From contig JABHUV010000042.1 in NCBI GenBank assembly GCA_018658605.1, positions 1-7,225 on the forward strand: 7,225 nucleotides of DNA, given 5' to 3'. Source of the DNA: Planctomycetaceae bacterium. GTDB taxonomy: Bacteria; Planctomycetota; Planctomycetia; Pirellulales; Pirellulaceae. The notes under the pieces are model-generated. The model was given only the letters and a program-made list of their open reading frames with translations, ran no database searches and was not told where the DNA came from. A program made the translations under genes and the position numbers. This document shows, piece by piece, positions 1-6,029 of this stretch (position 1 is the first letter of the stretch; each line of letters starts with the position of its first letter).

Positions 1-1
1 A

Positions 2-910
2 GATGCTCGCATTGGCGCCACCGGTTATACCGGTAGTCGTCACGCTGGATTACAGTTAAAAGCAGCAGCAGATGCGGTCGGTAAGCCGATTTATTTGGAG
101 CTTTCGAGTGTAAATCCAATCGTAATTTTGCCGCAAGCTATGGAGCAGCACCATGAGGAAATCGCGACGGAATTTACAGGCAGTTGTTTGATGGGGACTG
201 GTCAATTTTGTACGAATCCCGGTTTAGTGGTTGTCTTGAAGAGCGACGCAACGGATTCGTTTATTGCCGCTCTTAGTGAACAATTTGCCGAAGCTCCTGT
301 TGGAACATTGTTGTCGTCGGGTGTGGAAAGTAGTTTGGAATCTAACTTGGAAATTCTCGTGAACGCGGGCGCAGAGATTGTCGTGGGCAATACGCCTGCC
401 GATAGTGATCGGTATTGCTATGCTAATACGTTGCTCAAAGTAACCGCACAACAATTTGTCGCCGATCCGGAAACGATGCAAACAGAGGCTTTCGGAAATA
501 GTTCGTTACTGGTCGTCACCGAGTCTATGGATGAAGTTAATGCTGTCATCGCCTGCTTTGAGGGCAATTTAACGGGCTGCATTTACTCGGCTACAGACGG
601 AAGTGATGATGCGGCTTACGATCAGATCGCTGCAAACCTCCAATCCAAAGTGGGCCGCATGTTAAATGACAAGATGCCCACGGGTGTAGCGGTTAGTGCG
701 GCGATGAATCATGGGGGTCCATTCCCAGCGACGGGGCATCCGGGGTTTACCGCAGTTGGAATTCCCGGATCTCTTTTGCGATTTGCGATGCTACAATGTT
801 ACGATAATGTTCGTCACGATCGGTTACCCGCATCGTTGCGTGATGAGAATCTTAACGGAGAATTATGGCGGTGTGTTGATGGTAATTGGACGCAGGGAAA
901 TATAAGCTGA
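2..910 (+). CDS. Alpha-ketoglutaric semialdehyde (2,5-dioxovalerate) dehydrogenase, 3' part
   Basis: This is the C-terminal 302 residues of an NAD(P)-dependent aldehyde dehydrogenase. The frame is open from base 2, with no start in the window. Family members are about 500-530 residues, so roughly the first 220, including most of the cofactor-binding domain, lie upstream. Seen directly: a 'TGYTGSRHAG' segment (the usual TGS motif after the Rossmann fold), the general-base Glu in 'LELSSVNP' (codon 98-100, replacing the ELGG motif of other ALDHs), and the catalytic Cys in 'GQFCTNPG' (codon 209-211). The end contains 'HGGPFPATGHPGFTAVG' and 'LRDENLNGELWRCVDGNWT'. The ELSSVNP/GQFCTNPG pair is typical of the KGSADH branch, which oxidises 2,5-dioxopentanoate to 2-oxoglutarate in pentose, glucarate or hydroxyproline catabolism. 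The pathway here is unknown because no partner genes are visible. A TTG at 95 lies inside the domain and is not a real start. Confidence 0.9.
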   Translation, partial: DARIGATGYTGSRHAGLQLKAAADAVGKPIYLELSSVNPIVILPQAMEQHHEEIATEFTGSCLMGTGQFCTNPGLVVVLKSDATDSFIAALSEQFAEAPVGTLLSSGVESSLESNLEILVNAGAEIVVGNTPADSDRYCYANTLLKVTAQQFVADPETMQTEAFGNSSLLVVTESMDEVNAVIACFEGNLTGCIYSATDGSDDAAYDQIAANLQSKVGRMLNDKMPTGVAVSAAMNHGGPFPATGHPGFTAVGIPGSLLRFAMLQCYDNVRHDRLPASLRDENLNGELWRCVDGNWTQGNIS

Positions 911-949
911 CTCCCTTAGGGGATAACAAAAATATTCTTATTTAGACTC

Positions 950-954
950 AGGAG
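950..954 (+). promoter_or_regulatory. Ribosome binding site of the TPR gene
   Basis: AGGAG lies seven bases before the ATG at 962. This is a strong Shine-Dalgarno match at good spacing and fixes the start of the TPR protein. The 51-base gap from the dehydrogenase stop shows no convincing terminator or promoter, so read-through from the dehydrogenase gene is possible. Confidence 0.7.
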
Positions 955-961
955 AAAATCC

Positions 962-2575
962 ATGAAGTGTGGAGCAACCATTGCATGTGTGCTATTGGCA
1001 GTGACGTTTATAGTACCTGTGTATGCCGACGATGCTGGCCAGAGTTTATTAGATCAAGCGACTGAAGCAAAAATTGGCGCCATGAATTTTCAGCAATTGG
1101 AGAAGGTCATCTCCTTGGCTGAACAAGCAATCGAAAAGGGATTAGGGGAAGGAAATATTGAATTTGCTCAGCAATTGATCACATCAACGTTAATGCAACG
1201 TGCCGAAGCAATTTCCCAACGAATTCTGTCAGGCCAACCTCCTCAACAATGGCCTCAGATGCGTCAGTTGGCTCAACAAGATCTGATAAAACTGTTGACC
1301 TATGATAAGGCGAACGGGGAAGCTCATCTTTTGACGGCTAAATTACAGACGCTACCTCAGGGTAATCGAGAACAAGGATTGAATGCGGCTACGACTGCTA
1401 TAAAGTCTTTTGCTGAAGACAGAGAGAAACAAGCCGAAGCTTTCATGGCAAGATCGGGATTGCGAGAAAAACCGGAACAGCAGATTGCTGATCTGGACAA
1501 AGCGATTGAATTGGCACCGACGAATCCGATGATTTATCGTCAACGGGCAGGTGTTTACCAACGGTCTGGAAAACTTGATGAAGCGACAAAAGATTTACGT
1601 AAAGTGATTGAACTTGATGATAACAATATTGATGCCTTGGGCTCGTTGGCGGAGTCACTTGCAAGGTTGGATCGCTTTGAGGAAGCAATCAAATTAGCGA
1701 ACGAAGCGATTAAGACGGAGCCGGAATCAAGCACGGGATATGAACTGCGAGCGCGGATTTATATCATGCAAGAAGATGGTGAAAAAGCACTGGATGATTT
1801 GTCAAAAGCGATTGAGCTTAACCCAAAAGGTATTGTGGCATTATTATTGCGAGCAACAATTTATCTTACCGACGATAAGTTAGAGGAAGCCAATGCGGAT
1901 TTAGATCGTGTCCAAGCAATCAATCCGAACGTTCCCCAGCTTTACCTGTTACGCGCGGGAGTGTTTGAGCAGCGGGAAGACTATTTGCAGGCTGCTAAAA
2001 TACTTGAAGTTATTCTGCGGTTTGCTCCTAATGACGAGCAAATGCGATTGCGTGTTGCCATGGATTATTCGATGGCAGAGGAATTTGAAAACGCGATTAA
2101 ACATGTTAATGTGGCGATTCAGGAGAATAACGATAGTTGGCTCGCCTATTATTCACGGGCTGATATTTATTTGTCGATGGGTGAACATGCCAAAGCCATC
2201 GAAGACTATGAACGAGCCTACGAAATTAACAAAGAGTATCCTAATTTGTTAAACAACTTTGCTTGGACGCTGGCCACTTCGACAGAGGCATCCGTGCGTG
2301 ATGGTAAACGAGCAGTTAAGTTGGCACTTGAAGCTTGCGAAGTGTCAGATTATGAAAAACCCCATATTCTAAGCACACTCGCAGCGGCCTACGCGGAAAG
2401 TCGTGACTGGAGTAATGCTCGGAAATGGTCGCAAAAGGCGGTTGAGTTGGCGCCTGAGGATATTAAAGAGACCTTGCAGCAAGAGTTAGAGTCCTACAAA
2501 AAGAAGAAGCCCTGGCGAGAGAATAAGGCTGAGGAACGGAAGGAAAATCCGAAGCCCAAGTTACAGACGATATAG
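962..2575 (+). CDS. Secreted tetratricopeptide-repeat (TPR) protein
   Basis: The protein has 537 residues. Residues 1-22 look like a Sec signal peptide: Lys2, a hydrophobic core 'ACVLLAVTFIVPV', then VYA before Asp23. It should therefore act in the periplasm or be anchored outside the inner membrane. Residues about 24-155 are helical and Gln/Ala/Glu-rich without clear repeats. From about residue 158 to 490 there are eight to nine 34-residue TPR units with the expected pattern, for example 'AIADLDKAIELAPTN'-like ends such as 'KAIELNPKG', 'AIKTEPES' and 'KAVELAPED'. The tail is basic and charged (KKKKPWRE onward). TPRs form a superhelix that binds peptides or other proteins. The partner cannot be told from sequence. 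The region from 'NNFAWTLATS' to 'KKPWRE' resembles a C-terminus common in planctomycete TPR proteins (from memory). The gene is followed after 11 bases by the pterin dehydratase gene, whose ribosome binding site overlaps this stop codon. Confidence 0.88.
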   Translation: MKCGATIACVLLAVTFIVPVYADDAGQSLLDQATEAKIGAMNFQQLEKVISLAEQAIEKGLGEGNIEFAQQLITSTLMQRAEAISQRILSGQPPQQWPQMRQLAQQDLIKLLTYDKANGEAHLLTAKLQTLPQGNREQGLNAATTAIKSFAEDREKQAEAFMARSGLREKPEQQIADLDKAIELAPTNPMIYRQRAGVYQRSGKLDEATKDLRKVIELDDNNIDALGSLAESLARLDRFEEAIKLANEAIKTEPESSTGYELRARIYIMQEDGEKALDDLSKAIELNPKGIVALLLRATIYLTDDKLEEANADLDRVQAINPNVPQLYLLRAGVFEQREDYLQAAKILEVILRFAPNDEQMRLRVAMDYSMAEEFENAIKHVNVAIQENNDSWLAYYSRADIYLSMGEHAKAIEDYERAYEINKEYPNLLNNFAWTLATSTEASVRDGKRAVKLALEACEVSDYEKPHILSTLAAAYAESRDWSNARKWSQKAVELAPEDIKETLQQELESYKKKKPWRENKAEERKENPKPKLQTI

Positions 2576-2586
2576 GAAAATGGCAA

Positions 2587-2958
2587 ATGGAAATCCAGTC
2601 CGCGGAGCAGTTGGTTCAAGATCAATGTAGGCCAACTGCAGGGCAGTCTGGACTGTATTCAGAGGAGCAAACGCTCGCTCAATTGGCCTGTTTGGAAGAT
2701 TGGTATTTGGTGGCCGGCGGCCAAAAAATTCGCCGCGACTATACCGTAAAAAATTTTCTCGCAGGATTAGAATTTTTCGATAAGGTTGCGATATTAGCTG
2801 AAGTCGAAAACCATCATCCGGACCTGCATCTTGTAGGTTATCGCAACTTGTCCCTTGAACTTTGGACCCATACCATCGGTGGGCTTAGTGTCAACGATTT
2901 TATTCTTGCGGCTAAAATCAATGGGTTAGAGAAACCCACCGGTGTCGTTGTTGAGTGA
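2587..2958 (+). CDS. 4a-hydroxytetrahydrobiopterin dehydratase (pterin-4a-carbinolamine dehydratase)
   Basis: The 123-residue protein belongs to the PCD/DCoH family, which dehydrates 4a-hydroxy-tetrahydropterin so that the cofactor of aromatic amino acid hydroxylases can be recycled. It carries the family signature E-x3-H-H-P-x6-Y-x9-H-x8-D, seen as 'EVENHHPDLHLVGY', then 'WTH', then the Asp of 'VNDF'. The paired His and the later His are the active-site residues in characterised members. Its length is slightly above the usual 95-115 because of an N-terminal extension. The ATG at 2587 is preceded nine bases upstream by AGGA (2574-2577), which overlaps the TAG of the TPR gene and suggests coupled translation. 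An ATG at 2580 is in another frame. No phenylalanine hydroxylase is visible nearby. Some bacterial family members are thought to serve molybdopterin or other pterin roles, so the physiological substrate is open. Confidence 0.93.
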   Translation: MEIQSAEQLVQDQCRPTAGQSGLYSEEQTLAQLACLEDWYLVAGGQKIRRDYTVKNFLAGLEFFDKVAILAEVENHHPDLHLVGYRNLSLELWTHTIGGLSVNDFILAAKINGLEKPTGVVVE

Positions 2959-2972
2959 GAGTGAATATTAAT

Positions 2973-2997
2973 TGATACCAAGTAGTGGCCGGTATCA
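2973..2997. terminator. Hairpin between convergent genes, possible bidirectional terminator
   Basis: TGATACC (2973-2979) and GGTATCA (2991-2997) are perfect 7-base inverted arms around an 11-base loop. The right arm contains the TGA stop of the minus-strand oxidase gene, and the left arm begins 14 bases after the dehydratase stop. The position between convergent genes fits a shared terminator. The stem is only moderately GC-rich and neither side has a clean T-run, so termination is an inference. An alternative fold pairs TGATACCA with TGG...TATCA, with CCGG bulged out. A similar hairpin with the same loop core occurs at 5857-5886. Confidence 0.4.
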
Positions 2998-4452
2998 CCC
3001 AATAATTCTTTTGACAGCAGATTTGGCGTTGCGTATGCAAAGTGGTATTCCTACACCGCGGTAAGCATTGCCTGCAATTTCAAGGTTTGGGGTTTTACTA
3101 AGTTCTAGTTCGATCTTGTCAACGAGTTGTACATGCCCCACGTGGTATTGTGGCATTTTGCTTTCCCAGCGAGCGACTTGGGTGAAGATTGGCTTACCGT
3201 TGACGCCTAACAATTCACGGAGTTGTTGTTTGGCAGACTCGATCAATTGTTCTTCGCCCCATTGCAGCAGTTCAGGCTGCAATGCGCCACCAGCAAATAT
3301 ACGGAACAGGACTGAATCCTGGGGCGCGCGGCCGGCAAATTTTTGGCTCGCCATGCTAATTGCGATTAACGGGCGATTTTCCGCTTGGGGAACGACTACA
3401 CCAAAGGCATCAAGTGGATGATCAATGTCGCAAAAACGATAGCCCATGGTTACAATGGCGGCGCCTGCCAGTGGGATATCGGCGATCAGTTTACTTAGTT
3501 TAGGGCAGGCATCTTGCACAAGTCTGCCTGTGATTTGAGAGCTAGTCGTCAATAATAAACGATCAAATTGGCGGGTTGTCGTTCCCTGTGTATCTTGTTC
3601 GATGGTTAACTGCCACGCATCGTTTTGGAATTCCAATTGCGTGACTCGTTGTCTAAGTTTGAGTGTATTGGTTTTGAGTTGGTTGGTCAGAGTCGCGATG
3701 ATCGACTGCATGCCGTATTTAGGAGCGACGAATGCTCCATATCGTGCCCCGGTTGAGGATTCCTGTGATGTCTGGCTACGTAGTTGTTTGATTCCTTCTC
3801 GAATGAGGCCTTTCCCAGTTCGTTCCATGGCAAGGAAATCTGCAAGTGTTGCTTGCATACTGAGTTTTTCCGGATCAGCGGTATAGATTCCTGAAATCAA
3901 CGGTTGAATGATACGTTCGAGAGCTTCCCGTCCTAATCGCCGCCTTGTAAAGCTGGCCAGACTTTCATCGCCTACACTTTTTCTCCGAGGAACGAATAGC
4001 TCTGCGATCACACGTAGTTTCCCTATCCAACTCAGCAAAGGTGTTTTTAGAATCGCGCCTATGCGTGTAGGTGTCAGCATTGTCCAGCCCAATGGCATTT
4101 TGCATAGGTTGCCACGGTAGATGATATAAGCACCACGGTGATCCTTGTTGGTGCCGATTAATTGATCTTCAATGCCGAGTTCGCAGCACAATTCAAATGC
4201 TTCGTTGTCTCGAGTCGTAAACATATCTGGTCCAAGTTCGACCAAAAATCCATCTCGCTTGACAGTCTGTAAGATTCCACCCGGCTTGTCGCTTGCTTCG
4301 AGCAGAGTGATATTTAAATCTGGTCGTTGTTGTTGTAAATAATAAGCAGCGGACAATCCGGTAATCCCAGCACCTACGATTGCGATGGATGATTCCGGTG
4401 GAAGGGGCGTGGAATTGGCATTGCCTATTGTTGTGCTGGAATCTGAAGCCAT
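2995..4452 (-). CDS. hemY: FAD-dependent protoporphyrinogen/coproporphyrinogen oxidase (HemY type)
   Basis: The 485-residue protein has the usual length of the oxygen-dependent PPOX family (named hemY or hemG in annotations). It removes six electrons from a porphyrinogen late in heme synthesis, as an FAD enzyme normally at the membrane surface. Seen directly: after a Ser/Thr/Pro-rich leader, the dinucleotide-binding motif 'IVGAGITGLSAAYYL' (GxGxxG at residues 27-32), the ribose-binding Glu52 in 'LLEASDKPGG', 'LGPDMFTTRD' near residue 75, and the C-terminal FAD motif 'IAGNAYRGVGIPLCIRNA' in the last 30 residues. No transmembrane segment is evident. Family members use either protoporphyrinogen IX or coproporphyrinogen III, and sequence reading alone does not settle which. 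No other heme gene is in the window. The ATG at 4452 is the only start before the FAD motif that gives a full domain, but no good Shine-Dalgarno precedes it. The gene is divergent from the Gfo/Idh gene. Confidence 0.92.
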   Translation of the reverse strand: MASDSSTTIGNANSTPLPPESSIAIVGAGITGLSAAYYLQQQRPDLNITLLEASDKPGGILQTVKRDGFLVELGPDMFTTRDNEAFELCCELGIEDQLIGTNKDHRGAYIIYRGNLCKMPLGWTMLTPTRIGAILKTPLLSWIGKLRVIAELFVPRRKSVGDESLASFTRRRLGREALERIIQPLISGIYTADPEKLSMQATLADFLAMERTGKGLIREGIKQLRSQTSQESSTGARYGAFVAPKYGMQSIIATLTNQLKTNTLKLRQRVTQLEFQNDAWQLTIEQDTQGTTTRQFDRLLLTTSSQITGRLVQDACPKLSKLIADIPLAGAAIVTMGYRFCDIDHPLDAFGVVVPQAENRPLIAISMASQKFAGRAPQDSVLFRIFAGGALQPELLQWGEEQLIESAKQQLRELLGVNGKPIFTQVARWESKMPQYHVGHVQLVDKIELELSKTPNLEIAGNAYRGVGIPLCIRNAKSAVKRIIG

Positions 4453-4459
4453 GATTTGT

Positions 4460-4471
4460 TTAACGAGTTAA
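4460..4471. promoter_or_regulatory. Inverted repeat just upstream of hemY, candidate operator
   Basis: TTAAC-GA-GTTAA forms perfect 5-base arms around a 2-base centre, starting eight bases upstream of the hemY start codon. It lies between a possible minus-strand -10 box and the start, where a repressor could act. It could also be chance in AT-rich DNA, and no regulator is identified. Confidence 0.3.
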
Positions 4472-4481
4472 CTGCACCTGT

Positions 4482-4510
4482 TTGTTTATGTGTATCATAA
4501 CCTATATAGA
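4482..4510 (+). promoter_or_regulatory. Possible promoter of the Gfo/Idh/MocA gene
   Basis: TTGTTT (4482-4487) and TATAGA (4505-4510) are separated by 17 bases, the ideal sigma-70 spacing. The matches to consensus are three and four of six, so this is a weak call. It would start transcription near 4517 and place the palindrome at 4523-4532 in the first transcribed bases. Confidence 0.3.
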
Positions 4511-4522
4511 ATGTTTCACTAA
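4494..4522 (-). promoter_or_regulatory. Possible promoter of hemY
   Basis: Read on the minus strand, TATGAT (complement of 4494-4499) is a five-of-six match to a -10 box. TTAGTG (complement of 4517-4522) lies 17 bases upstream as a poor -35. The -10 is reasonable and the -35 unconvincing. It overlaps the candidate plus-strand promoter, so the two genes may compete for polymerase. Confidence 0.3.
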
Positions 4523-4532
4523 CCGTGCACGG
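4523..4532. promoter_or_regulatory. Perfect 10-base palindrome upstream of the Gfo/Idh gene, candidate operator
   Basis: CCGTGCACGG is a perfect palindrome 32 bases before the ATG at 4565 and just after a possible -10 box. Even-length palindromes at this position are common binding sites for dimeric repressors of sugar-metabolism genes. This is inference, because no regulator gene is in the window. Confidence 0.35.
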
Positions 4533-4564
4533 AATCAAACATAAAAGGGACGTTGGGTATCGTT

Positions 4565-5668
4565 ATGGCTGAATATCGAATTGGAGTCATCGGGCACACT
4601 GGCCAAGGTAATTATGGTCATGGAGTTGATACGGTCTGGGGACATATAGCAGGGTGTACAGTGGTCGCCGTTGCGGACCCCGATCCGGCTGGATTACAAC
4701 AAGCTAAGAAGCGGCTAAATGCATCGCAGGCGTATTCAGATTATCGGAAAATGCTAGCCAATGAGCAATTAGATATTGTTAGTATTTGTCCACGGTGGGT
4801 GGATCGTCATCACGAAATGGTGTTAGCGTGTGCACAACGGAAACTTCATATCTACATGGAGAAACCATTTTGCCGAGAATTGCAAGAAGCTGATGAAATG
4901 GTGAAAGCCTGCGAGTCAAATGACATAAAATTGGCGATTGCCCATCAGACTCGATACAGCCCAAAACTTGCAGTGATTAGAAATCTAATTGAAGATGGCG
5001 GTATCGGTACCGTGTTAGAATTGCGAGGTCGTGGCAAAGAGGATCGGCGTGGTGGTGGTGAAGATTTATGGGTGCTTGGATCGCATGTTTTTAATCTAAT
5101 GCAATATTTTGGTGGTGACAGTCAATGGTGTATGGCCGAAGCGACTCAGCAAGGCCAACGTATTACCAAAGAACACGTTGGTCAGGGTAAAGAGGGCATC
5201 GGCCCGTTGGCTGCTGATTCCATTACGGCGATGTATGGCATGCAAGACAATATTACGGGGTATTTTGCTTCGACTCGCGAAGCAGGGAATGGCGCGAGGT
5301 TTGCGTTACAAATTTATGGGAGTCGGGGGGTGGTAGAGATTAGGACAGGCTTCTTACCACAAGCTTATTATCTAGATGATCCGACATGGTGCCCTGGTCA
5401 TTCAGGGAAAACATGGATTCCGATTAGTTCTGCTGGTGTGGGCAAATCGGAACCGTTGAAGGATATGTCATTACACGCAGGAAATGTGGTTGCTTGCCAA
5501 GATCTCTTGCAGGCGATTGAGCAAGATCGCTTACCGGAATGTAATGTCTACGAAGCTCGGCATACGATTGAAATGATTGCAGCTACGTTTCAATCGCATC
5601 GTCAGCAAGGTCAGGTTGCAATGCCGTTAATTGAAAGACGTAATCCATTAACACTATTGGGGCGTTGA
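4565..5668 (+). CDS. Gfo/Idh/MocA family NAD(P)-dependent oxidoreductase
   Basis: The protein has 367 residues from the ATG at 4565. The N-terminal Rossmann domain (about residues 1-120) shows 'RIGVIGHTGQGNYGHG', then 'VVAVADPDP' with the acidic residue that contacts the cofactor ribose. The family EKP motif 'YMEKPF' follows, with Glu99, Lys100 and Pro101; the Lys is normally catalytic or substrate-binding. The remainder is the C-terminal alpha/beta domain, including 'DLWVLGSHVFNLMQYFGG', whose His is a plausible active-site residue. The family oxidises or reduces sugars, inositols and related compounds. The substrate cannot be assigned. No signal peptide is seen, so it is likely cytoplasmic. 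A TTG at 4553 would add four residues, but AAGGGA (4545-4550) sits only two bases before it and 14 before the ATG. The ATG gives the usual N-terminus, so I prefer it. The gene seems to be a single unit, with a gene-free stretch after it. Confidence 0.9.
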   Translation: MAEYRIGVIGHTGQGNYGHGVDTVWGHIAGCTVVAVADPDPAGLQQAKKRLNASQAYSDYRKMLANEQLDIVSICPRWVDRHHEMVLACAQRKLHIYMEKPFCRELQEADEMVKACESNDIKLAIAHQTRYSPKLAVIRNLIEDGGIGTVLELRGRGKEDRRGGGEDLWVLGSHVFNLMQYFGGDSQWCMAEATQQGQRITKEHVGQGKEGIGPLAADSITAMYGMQDNITGYFASTREAGNGARFALQIYGSRGVVEIRTGFLPQAYYLDDPTWCPGHSGKTWIPISSAGVGKSEPLKDMSLHAGNVVACQDLLQAIEQDRLPECNVYEARHTIEMIAATFQSHRQQGQVAMPLIERRNPLTLLGR

Positions 5669-5695
5669 AAAGCGGATTTGAATTGTCGCCTATAC

Positions 5696-5715
5696 ACGCG
5701 GATAAACGCGAATAA
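5696..5715. repeat. Two tandem copies of a 10-base unit
   Basis: ACGCGGATAA (5696-5705) is followed directly by ACGCGAATAA (5706-5715), nine of ten bases identical. The unit resembles the 'ACGCGGATAA' type of dispersed intergenic repeat that I recall from several bacterial phyla. That link is from memory only. Confidence 0.45.
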
Positions 5716-5774
5716 AGTGTGGGTTAAGGCGCAATTCCATGAAAACAGACTGTAACGTTTATAACGGTTGTAGT

Positions 5775-5803
5775 GGCAACATTGCCTATTAGTGCAATTG
5801 CAC
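5775..5803. repeat. Pair of adjacent palindromes
   Basis: GGCAA-CA-TTGCC (5775-5786) has perfect 5-base arms. Five bases later comes GTGCAATTGCAC (5792-5803), a perfect 12-base palindrome. Their centres are 17 bases apart, less than two helical turns. They could be operator half-sites for a regulator of the downstream DUF1598 gene or small RNA stems. No function is shown. Confidence 0.4.
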
Positions 5804-5856
5804 GGTTGTTGTCAGCTATTTATCTTTCTTTTCTTGCCTTCTAGGGGCTGCGGAAC

Positions 5857-5886
5857 TAATATCAAGTAGTGGTAATTTCGATGTTA
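5857..5886 (+). repeat. Hairpin sharing its loop core with the one at 2973-2997
   Basis: TAATATC (5857-5863) can pair with GATGTTA (5880-5886) in RNA, seven pairs with one G-U. The loop begins AAGTAGTGG, as in the hairpin at 2973-2997. An alternative inner stem TATCA/TGGTA with loop AGTAG is also possible. Relative to the other copy, two stem positions change on both sides so that pairing is kept. Confidence 0.4.
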
Positions 5887-6016
5887 TATGTGGTGGCTAA
5901 CGCGCCAATTTTAAATGAAAATACTCTAGCGATCCACTTTTGGGAACTATTTATTGTTGGACGCTTAACGCAGAGAAAACTTTTTGATTATCTAACTTGA
6001 GGTTGGATACAGAGGC

Positions 6017-6021
6017 AAGGA
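6017..6021 (+). promoter_or_regulatory. Ribosome binding site of the DUF1598 gene
   Basis: AAGGA ends eight bases before the ATG at 6030, which decides the start over the ATG codons at residues 10 and 11 of the same frame. Confidence 0.65.
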
Positions 6022-6029
6022 ACAAAAAC

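Larger units (their letters stand above)
5669..6029. other. 361-base intergenic region without a gene
   Basis: No credible coding frame exists here. The longest ATG frame on the plus strand that I checked (5739-5792) gives 17 residues without a good ribosome binding site. The stretch holds a 10-base tandem repeat (5696-5715), two adjacent palindromes (5775-5786 and 5792-5803), a pyrimidine-rich run (5823-5842, one G) and a hairpin (5857-5886). Upstream of the DUF1598 gene the DNA is AT-rich, with no promoter I can defend. AAGGA at 6017-6021 is that gene's ribosome binding site. I see no clear terminator for the Gfo/Idh gene. Confidence 0.6.

Noticed and set aside
911..924. Small TCCC/GGGA inverted repeat after the dehydrogenase stop as a terminator
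   Set aside because: The stem is only four bases and is not followed by a T-run, so it is too weak to call.
1908..2252. A 114-codon plus-strand frame inside the TPR gene
   Set aside because: It is an overlapping frame within a clear TPR coding region, and its translation shows no recognisable domain.
2580..2582. ATG at 2580 as the dehydratase start
   Set aside because: It is not in the dehydratase frame. The ATG at 2587 is in frame and has AGGA at suitable spacing.
3068..4120. Several plus-strand frames opposite the hemY gene (3068-3421, 3602-3886, 3908-4120)
   Set aside because: They lie antisense to a well-supported FAD oxidase and show Ser/Arg/Cys-rich translations typical of shadow frames.
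5739..5792. A 17-codon ATG frame in the intergenic region, rich in Asn, Gly and Cys
   Set aside because: It has no good ribosome binding site, is very short, and its stop runs into a palindrome. There is no evidence of coding.
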